Shown here: positions 25,784 to 40,346 of the stretch, piece after piece
Position numbering within the stretch: position 1 is the stretch's first letter
Layout of the letters: each line of letters opens with the position of its first letter
From: Sphagnum magellanicum
Lineage: Eukaryota > Streptophyta > Sphagnopsida > Sphagnales > Sphagnaceae
Direction of reading: 5' to 3'
DNA length: 64,000 nucleotides
Assembly (NCBI GenBank): GCA_021904315.1
Contig: CM038913.1
Location: 10,183,958 to 10,247,957, forward strand
Position numbers and translations under genes: made by a program
Notes under the pieces: model-generated
Databases searched by the model: none
Told to the model about the DNA's origin: nothing
What the model saw: the letters and a program-made list of their open reading frames with translations, nothing else

Positions 25784-28700
25784 ATGGATTTCGATGAGTA
25801 TGACTACCTTGAGAAGACCGTGGAGAATCCTGATGGCCTCAAGGAAGTGAATGGGAATGGCGCCGCGAGGGTTGATGATAGGGATGGAAGAGACCGGAGC
25901 AGAAGTTCCAAGAGGAGAAGCGATGAGGACGGTAATGGACACGAGCATCGAAGTAAGAGGACACGCGGAGGGGAGGGAGAAGAGAATGAGAGAGGAGGGG
26001 AGCGAGGAGAGAGAGAAAGAGACAGCAGGGGGGACAGAGACAGGGGCGACAGAGATCGAAGCCGACGAGACTCAGCCCACCGTTCTCCTTCCAGGTCCAG
26101 AGATCGGGCAGGCGACAAGGAAAAAGAAAGATATAGTCGGGGCGATCGAGAAAGGTCAGAGAGACGTGACAGGAGTGAGAGAGGAGGAGGAGGGGAGAGG
26201 GACCGAGGGGAAAGAGATCGTGATGGAAAGAGAAGCGACAAGGACTCCTCCAGACACAAAGATAGACAGCACAGCAGTAAGGCTTCTGACGGCGACCGAG
26301 GCCGCGAAAAGGACGGAGAGAAAGAAAGAGACAGAGACGCGGAGAGGTCCAGGGAGAAAAGCAGAGAAGGTGAACGCCATAGGGACAAAGAGAAAGAGCG
26401 AGAACGGGAGAAAGAGAAGGAGACCGAGAGAGAAAGCCACAGGGAGAGAGAGAGGGAGCGGCGGTAACTTTTCTTCCTCTGTCTGTTCTTCTCTTTGCAC
26501 TGTTCCAAAGCCTTTGTCACACGTCTTTTGTTCCTGTTTCTCCTTTTGCAGTTTGTGATGCTTCCTAGAGATGGGTCTTTTTTGGTAAGTCTCCATCCAT
26601 TTGTTTGTAGAGCGATGGAAATCCATCTGGGTCCTCTTCAATAGATGTGCAAATCATCAAACAAGCTTTAAACTGAAAAGACTTTGTGCTCTCCACCAGC
26701 CGCTCGCGGGAGTTGAAAGATAGGAGGGAAGAGGTTGTTGCAGCTGAACCTGAGGCTGACCCTGAGCGAGATCAGCGCACTGTTTTTGCCTACCAGGTAC
26801 CCTTTCCTACATGTTCTCATCACTGAAACTTTTTCAAACACTGGGTCCCCTGAAGGATCTCTCACTGGTTTCAATTTCCAGCTAAGAACAGTTTTTCTGT
26901 CACACAATCTCGAGGGTCTGCTTCCTTTTTTTGGGATTTCTGTCCTTTTTCTGCTTTGGGATTTATCTTATGTTCATATGGTTTTGGAGCATTGACTGGT
27001 CACATGTGGTATGTGGTTGTTTGGACCTCCAATAAATTTTGTCTGTAATATATATTTTGTCTGGATCTCAATTTTGCTTGATATGTGAATTCTGACATGC
27101 TGCGAACCTGAGAGGAGATAGAACTCTGAAGAAGATGCTTACAAAAGCTTATGTATCTCTCTAGAATTCATATGTTACAGCTTTAGGATACTCTTCCACT
27201 AAAGATGCCATGGCTTTGTAATGGCTTTACAATTGATGGTACTTCAGGTTTGTGAATGCAGTTTTAAGTTCCTCAACCAGATTGCCCAGCAGGAAGTTGT
27301 AGATTCTAACTTAAGTACTGAAGAGTGATGGCATTTTTGTTGATGAGAACCTTTGTCTTTAAATCACTAATATGCTGACTTAAAGCTTTTCAGCAGTCAC
27401 TCTTACAGAAATGCAACAGTATAGAGTGTTGCAAACTGTTGTTGTTTGAGTTGTGTAATAGAAGTGTGGACTTGATCCTTTTAGTAACCTTGGAGACCCA
27501 GATTTTTGTTGAAGTCATCTTTCTGGCAGCATGCCCTTGTTGTGAGTCATAGAGTTGTGTGGATGATCTAAAGCAAGATTCATGTTGTCAGAAGGGTGTG
27601 CTTCTTGCTGGAATTAAAGTTAATAAAATTAGTGTCTCAAATTGAGGGGTTGTGGCTGCTATATGATTGTTGGATGTTACATGCCTTTTTTTTTTTTTTG
27701 AGAATCATGCACAAGTTTTTTCAGGGAATATCCTCATCAGTTTCTTGTAAGCAGTTCATTGAAAAGACCAGTCATTGCCAAATATGTGTGGTGTTTTTAC
27801 ATTGTCCAGGTTTAAATTCCCTGCCACTTTAATGTGGACCTCCTTGCACAGGAGTGCCCTTTTTCAGGCTTCAGACTTTTGCTTCCCTTTTTACCTAAGC
27901 AAAGAGACTCTACACACTTGGTTTGTTAATTTTACCAAACTATGTGAACCTTGGTTTGTGTTATGGTTCCCTTGTGTGGTTATCATCTATTTGTCAATGT
28001 AAGGGTATGTCTGTGGATGAGAGGGTCTTGCAAGAAAGCCCTTAACATCATCTGATGGCAGTGGTTTCTACTCCCAAAGTTTACATGCAGGCTCTGATTC
28101 ATGTGTTTTTGGGAAACATTGTTTCTGTTGAGTTCAACTTTAAGTGTCCCAATCGTCAGAAGATTTGTCTTATAGGTACACAACAGTATGGGGTTGGGTG
28201 ATATCGCCATGCAGGTTGATTTGAATGGTCAGAAAAGTTACTTGTGCCTCAGGCAGTGTAAGCTTCCACCTCGTGCTGTCACTCTGCCTGAGGGAGTTGA
28301 CATTGCAACAGTTGGGTGGCCCAGGCAGGCATCCTGTTGAGGGACAGTTTTCCTGTGCTGCTTACTGTGGAATATGCGACAGGAGATACCAGTGAGTATT
28401 TTATGGTTTCCGGCTTGTGTGTTGTGTGTGGTTGCAGATATCTCTGAAGGCGGACGAAAGGGATGTTTATGAATTCTTCTCAAGAGCTGGGAAGGTCAGT
28501 TGTTGCCAGTCGCCATGATGAGTAATGTGGAGGTCAAATAGAATTCATAAAGCCCAATCACTATGTTGTGCACTTGGAAGATGTTTGGGGATGCATTGGG
28601 TCATGTTTTCAAAATAGAATAGTCATGGTTTCTACTGGGTTTGCTAAGAGCCTGTGATTAATAGGTTTATCAAATTTGAAGCCTACCAAATCTGCAGAGA

Positions 28701-31700
28701 ATTCAATCACATTTGTTCCCTTTGTGCAAGATTATGCATAAAGAGACTTGGCAATTGTTGTAATTTCAATACTTGTTCAGTAGCAGGAGTTGTGCTACAA
28801 TTCACCCTGAACTCTGTGTTGCAGGTCCGGGATGTCCGTCTTATCATGGATCGAAACTCCAGGCGTTCTAAGGGGGTTGGGTGAGGACCAGTGTCTATCT
28901 AGTTCTCCTGCAAGTCAGATGAATACTGGAACCATTGGCATCCTGTTCTTTGTCCTATGGTTTGAAATTTGTAGATGTACTGTTGGATGTTTTTTCTCTT
29001 TAATCTGCATTTTATACTTGTATTTGTTGTGGTGAGGTTTCTTAATGCAATGCACTAGTACTGATGTGGAAGTTGTTCTTATGCATGCAGGTACATTGAG
29101 TTCTATGATGCCATGTCAGTGCCCATGGCTATTGCATTGTCAGGGCAGTTACTTCTTGGTCAGCCTGTAATGGTGAAGCCTTCCGAAGCAGAGAAGAACT
29201 TAGTACAATCAACCACTGTAGTTCCTGGAGGTCCTGGTGGCTACATTGGTCCATATTCAGGAGGAGCTCGACGCTTATATGTTGGGAACCTTCACTTAAA
29301 CATGACAGAGGATCAGCTCCGCCAGGTGATATTTATGAGCTTGAGACAACAAGAAATCATTCTTTCATATCTTCATGTCATGAATGAGTATTCTATTGAC
29401 TTTTTTTGTTAGCTATGTTCGTTGAGTGCCAGCCAATATCATGACTGGGTGTTCTTGTTGCTTCTGGAAATGTGATACAAGCTCAGGATGCAGACTCTGT
29501 ATAATGGTTTGCCCAGATTTTGGGCTGATTGTTATGTTCTTAACTTGCATGTGCAACCACTTGCAAGGTGGCCATGGGTCCTAATTGGCTTGATATTAGG
29601 TTAGACATCACTAGACATTGCTAAAGCACATAGGCTAGCAATTGTGTGGTGAGATGATTTGAGAAATCTCAATAGAGGAGGAAATGTGCATAGCTTTTCT
29701 TCTTCATACAACTGAACCAGATATTCATAGCCTTATTGTCAGGTCATCTCTCAGTTCTTATCAGGTTGAAATAAGTCACAAGTATACATATGAAGAAGAT
29801 ATTGAACCAAAGTATCCAGAGGTTTATTGTCTGTATACATTCAATTACAGTCATGTTAAGTCACTAAATGGTGGATGACAGGTGTTTGAGCCATTTGGGC
29901 CTGTGGAGCTGGTGCAACTTCCAGCTGATCCTGAAACTGGCCAATGCAAAGGATTTGGGTTTGTCCAGGTGAGCTGCATCTTTGTTTTCAGTGCTTCACT
30001 AAAGCATTGCTTCGACACCTGAAGTGCCTCAGCTGATTCTGTATGTAGCTATCTTTTTTATCTGTTGCTGTGTTTATTGGGATTATTATCTCCTGTGTAG
30101 CACATCAGGCTGATCATTGTCACCAAGTCATTCTCTGGGCGCTTATCAGAGTAAGAGAGTGTTGTTTGTATTGTGTGTAACATTATTTGCACATGTGTTG
30201 TCTGTAGTATGCTCGCCTTGAAGATGCTCGTGCAGCACAGCAGAACCTCAATGGCCAGTTGGAGCTTGCAGGACGACCAATAAAGGTTTCATATGATTCA
30301 ATTCACCTCTGTTTCACTCCATCTATAGGTTTGGTAATAGCAACATTTGTGTGTAGATTTGGATGTCAGTTAGTCAGGGAAGTCTATGTTGTGACTATGG
30401 GCTTGGAAGTTAATCCACTATCCTTGACATCAAAGTCAAAGGTCCTCCTTGAGAATATTGAGAATTATTCTGTTCAGGTTTACTTAAGTTGTAAGTTTGA
30501 GGAAGTCTCTGGTACTTCGAGGGTATATATTCTGACTTGTACTTTGGAGCTGCTCATGAGAATAAATGTTGCTTTGGGAGATCTTGCAATTATTTCTGTA
30601 TAGTTCTCAGTAAAGACTATCAGTCAGCTGGAGCATCTTAAGAACCAGGTTGGATTGTTGTGTCTTGCCAAGGTAAAATGATATGAAGATTACCCTTGTT
30701 GCAGCTTTAATGAGGATATTATTGACCCGATTGGCTATGTCTCTTGAGTGCTGGCTGACATTGCAACTGAATGTTCCTATGGCTTCCGGAAATGCAACAG
30801 AAAATCAGAACACAAATTCTTGTATAGTGAGTTACCTGAAAGTTTGGGTAGATTATTGTATACCTATTTACCCAACTTGAGGGCTGATGAAGTCAGTTGG
30901 GAGTCATGGCAGCTCCTCAATTCTATTCATGATAAAGGTGATGGTCAGATGATTTGTGAGTGACACTCATAAGCTTAAGACCACACTCATTCTTGGCATG
31001 CTACCTTCCTCTGTGCAGTTTCCTCTCTGGAGTTTCCTCTGCAATTTCAGACATATGTATGACCAAGCTAAACTTGGATTGGGTGCCCTGTCTTGGTCTC
31101 AAGGTTTGAGAATCTGAGAATTAGTGACAGTCTAGTGTTCTTATGGACAGATTCTTGTCCTTGATTTGTGCAGGTTTCAGCTGTTTCTGACCAACTTGGA
31201 ATGGAAGACATTGGAGTCAATCCTGGCGAGCTTGATGACGACGAAGGAGGGGGCCTTGTAGGATAACAAACTTCATTTGTCATTTCCTGCTTCAAGCTTC
31301 TAGGGTTTCTACTGGTTTTGGAAGCAACTTGATTCATTTCTACAAAAATGTAATTGTGGTATTGTTGTTGTTTTTACAGTCCCTCAATGCACGCTCAAGG
31401 GCATTACTCATGCAAAAGCTTGATCGAAGTGGAAGCACAACCAGGTAATCTTGACCAGTGTCATGCACTTTGGTTCTAATGACTAGTTGGGGTTTTGTCC
31501 AGAGTCTTTGGTTGTACATTGGATTTGTGACCAGCCAGAGAGTTGGGTTTCAGTGCAGCCTTAAATAGCCTGTCTGCACATGGGATCTTTAGTTGTTAGT
31601 AGTACTTTGTGTGGTTTTGGATGTTAAATGGGTGTAGGGTTTAATTTCTTTAACATGAGGTTATTTGATGAACAAATTGCTCTATTCCAGTTTCTTTCAC

Positions 31701-33748
31701 CACAGAAGTTTTTGCTCGTGTTTGCAGTGGTGCTGTAGCAAGTGTGCCTGCAATAGCAGCTCCAGCAACCAACCTGCTGAGCATGGCGGTTCCTGCTGCA
31801 GTTACTCCACTAGTGGCAGCACCTTTACTTGGCCAGAATCCCTTAGCTTTGGCTTCTCTCAGTTTAAGTCCAGCGCTCAACCCCAGTCTTGGCGGCCCTG
31901 CCATTCCTGCTGCTGTGGAACCAATTGGGCCTGCCAGTGAATTTCTTCTGCTCAAGAACATGTTTGATCCTAGCACTGAGGTGTGTTTTTGATAGTTCAT
32001 GTAGGAGAGTCTGTTGATTTATATTCTGTTTACTCCAGTCACATCAATGCAGAACATTCAAGAATCTTGCAGATGCAGACATCACCTGATTTTTTCCAGG
32101 GTTTCATTACTTCTCATTGCAAGAAGACCTCTATGAAATAGTGCCTGCAGCAGTTGATTTCAGCGATGATTGTATCATCTGTAGTTTGCATGTGACCACT
32201 GCAGGCAAGACATAATGCTGTGGGTTTTTATTGTGCAGACGGAACCTGACTTTGATCTAGACATCAAGGAAGATGTGCACGAGGAATGCTCAAAGTTTGG
32301 TGTGGTGAAACACATATTTGTGGACAAGTAAGGGGGTTACCTACAAGGTTGCATTGCATTGTCTTATCTTGGTCTCAACCCCTCAATATGTGAAGATCGG
32401 CAGGAAGAGGGCATCAGTAGATGGTGGAAGTTTGACATAGCAGCTAAACAACTAAGCCGTACATAAGGCATGCTAATCATGAACATATGATTGGACTATT
32501 CCAGGAACTCTGGATGTGTAGCTGAAGAGTGTGCATCAGGCTCGACACGACTACAGAGATTGCGCCCTTGCAACATGGCCCTGCCCTTGAGATTCTTGCT
32601 ATGAAAACCTGGTTTGCTGTGTTTCTTGAGGGATAAATTGAGCCAGTCCTGCCTGACTTTTGTTGTTCGTTTGTTGTATGCATCCATATGTCAACCCTGT
32701 CAAACTCACTTTTCACTCAATTGACAGTGTAAGCCTGGGTGATAAACAAGCCTGTCATGCTGAAGGGTTTGGACAATGCTTGGGCCTTCTCATTGACTTG
32801 TTTTTGCAGAGCTCTATAGAAGCTTTGCAAAGGCAGGTCACTAGAAGAGAAATTTTCTTCTTTTGACCCTTAGATATGAAGCCCAGTCTTGCAACATTAC
32901 AGTGGTCTGGAGGATTCTATATACTAAGCTATTTATGAATTCATGATCTTGGTCAGGTATGTTTCTTGGGAGGGGTTGAAAAGAAGAAAACAGTATTAGA
33001 GTGAGGCGATATAAGTAGACCAGAAAGTCAGAAAGTTGACCTTGTTTGGAGTTTCTTTCACACAGAAGGTGCTTCTGTTGATATCCTTTTAGAGAGAGAT
33101 TTGTCTGGCAATGTTTGCCACGTGTCGAAGTCAGTGCAGGTGGTGTGTTTGGAACTGCCCGAAGGTCATCTTTTCACAGGTTTTCCATTATTGATTGTGC
33201 AGACAATGTTCATCTTTTGCAGGGTGATATCTTCCACTCCAGGATTCAGTAGTAAGCTATCTAGTGAGCGGGGCCTGTAGATATAAGCTGAGGACTAACG
33301 TTATGAGGGCTGTATTCTCTCCACTCTCAGACATTCAAACTCTTGTCTCTTATGGGATGCATTATGCTATTATCCTTGCCATCTTGACAAAAGCTTGTCT
33401 GTTTGAGTGTCTCTTGTTTTCAGGAACAGCGCGGGACATGTTTATCTACGATTTGACACAATTGCTGCGGCTATGAGTGCCCAACGAGCGTTGCATGGTC
33501 GCTGGTTTGCTGGGAAGATGATCACCACTACTTACATGGTTATCCATCATCCGCTCTGTGAAGTTTATCTATGTTCCTATCTGGTGAAAGCTGTGACCCT
33601 GGTGTTGGATTGTATTGTAGCCAATTATGTCTTCCAGCACTTCCAAGTCACTCTTCTGAACTCTCTTGAACTGACGGAAAACTACTGGTATGTGCAGACT
33701 GCGGCTGCCTACGAGAATAAGTTCCCTGAAAGCAAATTAGCGACTTAA
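25784..33748 (+). CDS. RBM39: RBM39/CAPER-type splicing factor (RS, 2 RRMs, UHM)
   Basis: This is a nuclear U2AF65-related splicing factor. Thirteen exons join in frame to 648 residues: 25784-26463, 26700-26796, 28438-28494, 28825-28880, 29091-29325, 29882-29968, 30208-30285, 31174-31257, 31380-31444, 31728-31980, 32239-32327, 33424-33538, 33698-33748. All introns are GT-AG with matching phases. Residues 1-226 form an RS-like domain very rich in RD, RE, RS and KE. RRM1 is about 253-328 (TVFAYQ; RNP1 KGVGYIEF). RRM2 is about 358-432 (RLYVGNL; RNP1 KGFGFVQY). An Ala/Leu/Pro-rich linker follows. The C-terminal UHM is about 551-632 and keeps the R-x-F loop as RWF at 620-622, which in this family binds ULM peptides of splicing factors such as SF3B1. 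Introns 2 and 11 are over 1 kb. The gene looks intact. Confidence 0.96.
30880..31000 (-). repeat. Short interspersed repeat in RBM39 intron 7
   Basis: On the minus strand it reads AAGAATGAGTGTGGTCTTAA, then ATGAGTGTCACTCACAAA, TCTGACCATCACCTTTATCA, and ACTGACTTCATCAGCCC. This matches the copy at about 50122-50235 closely (ATGAGTGTCACTCACAAA is identical) and the copy at 8683-8825 more loosely. Confidence 0.75.
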
Positions 33749-34700
33749 TCAAGGAGTGTCAGGGACGCGAAAGGCAAGGAAAGAACATAGGATGCTGGAG
33801 TGGTCCTGCACATTTTGCTCATGTTTTTTAAAAGTTCTTTTAAGTGATCAGTGCCTTAGATGTTTCCAACTGAAGAAGATTTGGATGATCATTTGTTTGA
33901 GGGGCCTTTTTCCAATGTTGCTTCAAAGTTATGTACTGTGGTACAAAAAGCCTTGCAAATTTCAGCAGCTCAGCTTTTCAGTATCATCTGTTACAGTTGA
34001 TTTCTGGTTGAGATCAATTAGCTGTCTTCTGGCTTTTTGACAAAGAGCATTCTTGCTATTTCCGGTGTCATCACTGTCTGTTGACTATGCTTGTTTATGT
34101 TTTTTGAGAGATCCATATGTAGTCATTTCTTGTGTCTATTGAAAGATCAGTATACAGCAGTTGTAGATTAGCACAGCAGACGGAGAGCTAGCTGACTGTC
34201 TTGTTTGTACTATGGAGCCTGAGGGTGGAGCACATAAGATCGAGCACATAATACAGAAAATGATATCCAGAAGTCTGAAACCCCAGTGATGAATGGAGTT
34301 GAGGCTACTTATTTCTTGAGTCACTGGAATGTGTTGATTGAAGGTTTCAATATTCAAAGCTTTTAGTGCTTGTAAAAGACTTAAGCCAAAAATGATGATG
34401 AACAAGGTTGGGAGTGGAAATTGCACTCAAGCAATGAGATGGAGCAACACACCCAAGATGTTACCGAATAGCACTGCAATGTCGCATATCTGTAGTTCAA
34501 AAGTGTACTCTTGTACTGTAAGTAGATGAGCAAAAGGAAGCATTTTTACAATGCAATATGTGTCATGTCCTTTGTTCAAAAGTTTGTACAGAGTTAAGAG
34601 GTAAATGCCATAATTTTGATGCTTAAAGACTTAAAATCAATTTTGTATTCATACTGCTTGAAATCTAGAGTGCTTATGTGGTTTTTCTCACAATGTGTTT
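33749..34700 (+). other. 3' flank of RBM39-like gene
   Basis: This is T-rich sequence following the stop codon and presumably contains the 3' untranslated region. No further gene is recognised; the open frames are short. Confidence 0.4.
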
Positions 34701-35449
34701 GCGAAAAGGGAATCTATTTGGATGTTTGAAATTTTTATCAATTTTGAGAGTCTTGAAATGCTCTCGAATCAAAAGTGTGTTCCTATTAATCCTACTTTTG
34801 TGCTCGGAAATCAAAATCTTATTTTTGCATTAGACTTTTAGTTAGAAGGTCTTGATTCTTGAGGTCATAGTTTTCAAAACCAAATTGCTACATAATTTTA
34901 AAGTGAACTTGACCTATTGCACCAAGAACCATGATCACTCACTTTGTTTGTTTCTATTTGTTATCAACAAGTTTCCAATCATTTTTGGAGTTAAATTATT
35001 ATTTTTGGCACAAAAGTAGAGTGCAAATGGGAGAGATTGAAACATTCAATTTAAATGAAGACCCATAGCAAGATTATGATGATGCTAATGACTTGGAAAT
35101 GGGGAATTTAGTTGAGGTTTAGGGCTAGTGATTGGTTCAATTTTAATGTCAAGCAAATCATTTACTTTTGAAGCATTGTAACCTTGAGGGACTTGGATGT
35201 GGAAGCATAAATTATATGGGAGGGTTGAAAATTCAATTGACCTTGAATTAATAGGCATGGGTTCCTTACCACAAGTTGTCTTTCCCTAATATTTTTATGT
35301 GGTGAATGATGGTAGTAAGCTAGATCATGTTATGCTTCAAAACATGCATTTTGTGATTTGCCATTATGTTTCCTAGACTTATAATTCTAGCACTACCACC
35401 AAAAGAGGAAGGTAGGATTTCATACAATTAGTAACATTGGATTACTTCT

Positions 35450-36445
35450 ATGAAGAAACATATTTTGGTTGACCGTCCAATTGCTTGGTGCAAATGGAAG
35501 AATGTTAATTCAATTCTTGTTGCAGAGGAATAATGTTGAGAAAAATCCAAAAAGAGATTTGGTGTTGGTTATGGGGCCATCACAAATCATTTCTTTGTTG
35601 CCAAAACTTACATACCTATTTCTATTGTGAGGAATTAATGGTTAAGGCATTTGGTCATGTGTGTCAAAATCCTCAAGTTCCCAAATCAGATGCAAATGGT
35701 TCCACATGTCATCCCTTCATTGGTGGCCAAAACCATGGAATAATAGGTGATGCTAGCTTTGGATTCTTATGTTACAACTTCTTTTGACTTATGGATGTCT
35801 AGATTTGGACATGACACATTTTCTAAACTCATAGTGGGCACCTTGTCATGTGATAGTGGGGCTTTTTGAAACCATTGATATGATTGGATTTGCAATGGCA
35901 ATGTAGGTATTGCCTATGTGAAGGATGAGGTTGGTGATATGTCCACTCTTGCACAAACTCTTATTTTAGTGGTTAGATATGCTCTTTTGGCATTTAGAGT
36001 TCCTTGACAAACATCACATTTTCAACAAACATGCCAATATGCAAGCCCGCAATAATACCAATGTTTGTGTTGGTTTTTGGAGGTCAGTTTGAAGGCCACA
36101 CAATTGTGATAAAATATGATAGCAAGACTTTGATGCCATTATTGGTCATTGCATTTCAATTCTTGAATCTCAACATTGATGGTCTTATTAAACCAACAAC
36201 AATTGATGACAATGACAATTCCATTTTTGGGTAGTGATTTCAAATGAGGCCACTTTGCAAGGGTTGTTGAAAAACCAATTATTTTCATTCCACCATCTAT
36301 ATGTGAAGCTTGAAGATTCTATGTTACCTTTGACTTGTGGAAGCCCCACGAAGCACAATTTCCAAACATTGTTTTTGTGGTTTGACAAATTTTCAAGATT
36401 TTTGGGTCCCAAATCAAAATTAAATAATCTTAAGCATAGTTAAAG
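35450..36445 (+). pseudogene. Decayed hAT-type transposase remnant
   Basis: The best evidence is at about 36270-36425. One frame reads LYVKLEDSMLPLTC and the next reads HEAQFPNIVFVV, a stop, then QIFKIFGSQIKIK. This is the order and wording of the hAT C-terminal dimerisation region (family consensus roughly W...EAQFP...ARQILGI.GSQIE). Upstream open pieces at 35533-35787 and 36004-36234 are on the same strand but are not recognisable. Stops and frameshifts make it inactive. It is oriented opposite to the remnant at 14.5-16.6 kb. Confidence 0.55.
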
Positions 36446-39400
36446 TGTTATCAAACATGTGGTGTTGTGGGTTAGGAGTTGACAATTTAGATAAGCCTGT
36501 AATCATTATGAAGATTTGTTAATTAATGCAATAATAGATTGTTGATGAAAAGGTAGTCCATTGATGAATTCTTCATAAAAGAGATGGGTATCATTGATGA
36601 AAATGATATAATGTTGGATGTGGTTGACTATTTCAATGTTGATGAATATGAATGTCGATAAACAATCTACTTTACTTTTTAATGAGAAGTTTTGCCACAA
36701 ATGCGATTCTTGAGGTGTCAACTTTAATGATTAAATGTAATGGTTAATTAAGTTGTCTATTTCTAATGATGCATAGGATCATATCCTTTTTTTCACTTTT
36801 CAACGAGTTGGTAAATGTCCAATATTCCATGCACATTTGTTTCAATTTATTGTTTTGCATTTTATTTCTAAAATTTGGCTTTTAATAATCAACATCACAT
36901 GGGTTTGAACCAACTTAGTTCTAAAAGTAAATTCATGAAATGAAATGATTAAATTCCTTCCAAAATTACAAAAAATTAAAAAATTTAGAAAGAGTGTGAA
37001 AAAGGTCAAAGCAAGCCCATCTTTGAATGGTACCATTAAGAACATCACACCTTAATTTTATTGGACCCATTGAACTTTGAAAAATCATAGGAAACACCTA
37101 AATAACCATGTTCATAATTATTTTTTGAATACATTTATTAGGTTCCATAGATTTTGAAATTTCAATAATATCAATAATAGTGTGTATTTTGATGTTCCTA
37201 ATCATTGCATTTAAAAAAAGTTTCAAAAACATAATGCTGTTTTTTTTCCGTGAACTTTTTGGTTAGAAACACAAATTTGAAACATGATTTGAAAATTTTC
37301 TTGTGAATTTTCTTCCTAAGGTAACTTGGAAATCATCCTATTTTTGAGTTTTTATTTGGAGATTAATTGATTGAATATAATTTAGTTATAAAATTTCAAA
37401 GTTGAAGCTGTCAATTTTTTAAGGGGCCATTTTAACTAGGAATATCATAGAAAAAATTTCATTTTTTATTTTTCCCAAATAAACTTCAAGCCATTTATTA
37501 AAGCATGCAATGGATAAACATGAAAAAATAATAATTTATAGATGTGAAAACATTTTAAAAAAAAGACCTAGAAAAATGATTTGACTATTTTTGGTTCTTT
37601 AACCATTCCTTGCGATGGTTCCTAATGGTACCGCCCAAGGATGAGTTCGCCTGTCACAAAATATAATAAAAAATATTTTTTGAAATAAAATTTTTGTAAT
37701 TAAATACATATCTTCTATCATTTCATTTTTAAGTTACAAAATCAATTTAAAAAAATCTAAGGTAAAAAGTTCAAGTGGGACATTTTCAAAATAAAGGCTT
37801 GCAAGAAGGTGACAGCTAAATTTGAACTTGCATTTTAAAAGATTGTTATTTCATTTGTGAATTATACCTATCATAAGGCATTCCACTTGGTTTTCACTTT
37901 CTAATTGAACACACCTTCTTCACCAAATATTTGATCGTCAATTGAAATAACATTCCCTTCTTGCATGTATATCTTTTGCCATTTGAAAAAAAAAACTTTT
38001 CATACTTTACATTTCAAAAGACTTGTTTCCATGTGCCTCCCCTAAGTTTTTGGCCTACACACCTTTAGGCTATGGAACTCAAAGATTCAACTTTCAAATT
38101 AGTGGGGGCCATCACGAATGTGCCTTACCTCATATGTAAAACAAAAGGTGAAAATTATTGTGAATCTAAACATGCATAGATCATAAGGTTTGAAAGGGGG
38201 AAAGTTTTTTACACCTATTCTTGACGAGTGGGAAGGTCTTACACCTATTGGTAATCATAATTCGCCTCCCACTCTTAACAATTAGGTATAATATACATGG
38301 GTTTTGCGTTGTTATGCACCACTAGTGATGATAAACTTCTATGCATATTTGAAATTGTGAATATGTTAACAAAATTACAACAAACAAAAAACAAAGAAAG
38401 ATTTCTCAAAATTTTCAAAATAAAATATGTTTTCATCTATTACACTATACAAGTAAAAATGAAAAGAAAGGTCATGATTGTTGTAAAAAATAAAATAAAA
38501 TAACAAGCTTCCAATAAAAATAAAATAAAAAGATTTCAAAAGAGGAATGCAAAAAAAAATTTTAAAAATAAAAATTCAAGAGGTTGCAACCATAGAAAAA
38601 GTTTGTTATATAAATATGTCATCCTAGGTAGTTATATAACATATTTTGATTTAGAATAATTCATTTCACCATATTATGGGAAGGAACATGGTAGGAGGAA
38701 ATACTATGGAAACCTATTCTCATCGTACCTAAACCATTTCTGATGAAAATTCATCATCACAAATTTCTTCTCTTTTTAGGATGAATATTCAACATTAAAA
38801 AATACAATATCACTACATCACCAAAAAAAAAACCTTGAAATAAATCACTTCCTTCAACAATACACAATGAAAGACGCATTCTCCGAGCTCTACAAATTTG
38901 ACAATGAAAAATATTCAAACAACTTCACCAACACAAAAAAACTAAAACTTTGCAACTCTTTCTTGCTATAGATAGTTGATGCCAAAAGGTCATAGCAGAT
39001 TAAAACATGTGAACACAATGTCTCCATGAAAAAAACCCCAATACACTTGACAATGACAAAGCAAACAACAACAATGCACACTACCCATACACGTCCTCTA
39101 CCTTCCCTTTGTGGTTCTCCAAAACAAGCGCCTTAAAAGTCCTCATGCAACCCCTCTTCCATACTTGTTCTTGCAATACTCACAAAGCCCGATTGCAAGA
39201 GAATGTGGTTTTTCTCACACAAAAGGCCACAACTCATGACACATGTGTGAGATACACTTTGTCCTTTCATCCATTACAATGTATAATACATGTTGTTTAT
39301 TGTGGTGTATATTACATTAAGATGACAATTTATGCCATACTAGTGTGAACCCCGTGCATAATGCACAGGTGTGTTATTTCAACAATGTGTCTAAACCTTC

Positions 39401-40078
39401 TCTAAAGAAGCCTACCCAAGACAACCATTGTAAATAAAACCAACCTACCAAAATCTGGTTTCCCTCCAAGCAATGTACAATGACCTCGCCAAACCCATCA
39501 AAAACCTTGAACCCTCCAATGTGAAAACTGTTCTTCATTGAAGAAGCCATGTAAAAAAAGACCTTGACATATGCAACAAAAAACCTAAACTATTTAGTTG
39601 TGGAAACAAACTATTTCAATGCATTTTCTGTTGAATCCACTAGTCCCTAGCCCAAAAATCAAATCAAGTTTATATATTGGTACTCGATTGAGTCCAATTA
39701 AGAAAAATGAAGAACTTAAGAATATTCAATCATAAGGGAAGAATGATTGAATATAAGGCAGTTTTGCAGAATGACAGAATTTTCCAAGCAAATTTTTTGT
39801 TTTTGTTTTTTGTCAGTGAGTGTACTCTCTTGCTCTTGGAATTCTTTTTTGGGAAGAATAAATCATGTTGCAAATGTCCAAAAAACAAAACACCCTCAAG
39901 CAACAAATTTTTTTCAGTAATTAGGTCGAGTAGTAATCTGCTGATCCTGTCAAAGCTTGGTTCAGAGTCTTCTTACAAGGACGCTGAGAGATCATGATCA
40001 ATCGATTGCAGAAGAGCAATAACTATTAGTACTAGTACTAGACCCATTGTGATAAAATGCTTGTTATTGAGCGTCGGG

Positions 40079-40080
<2 letters not shown>
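36446..40080. other. AT-rich intergenic sequence
   Basis: No gene was recognised. Many A- and T-runs are present. Open frames (for example 38297-38503, 39109-39348, 39707-39997) have no known domain and no splice support. Confidence 0.4.

Positions 40081-40081
<1 letters not shown>

Positions 40082-40138
<57 letters not shown>
40082..40138 (+). repeat. (GA)n microsatellite
   Basis: An uninterrupted GA run of about 57 bp lies some 700 bp upstream of the OPT start codon. GA tracts near plant promoters are known targets of BBR/BPC (GAGA-binding) factors; a regulatory role here is only inference. Confidence 0.95.
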
Positions 40139-40143
<5 letters not shown>

Positions 40144-40346
40144 TTTACGTGTAAGGAGGAGGTACGTGGTGCATGAGTTCATGCGTGTTGTGATTCGCAT
40201 TTGTGCATAAACCTCAAAAGAAAGAAGTAGTAAAAAATATGATTTAAGTTGTTAATTATGGACATAGCGACTTCAGTGGTATAATTAGAAGGAGGATCTC
40301 GAGTAGGTAGTGTACGAGGGAGAATGCTAATTAGATAAAATGATGG

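Noticed and set aside
25804-26641. Long minus-strand and out-of-frame ORFs over the RS-like exon (up to 238 codons)
   Set aside because: They are shadows of the low-complexity GA-rich RS exon of the RBM39 gene; their Ser/Leu/Arg runs have no domain, and only the plus-strand frame splices into RRM exons.
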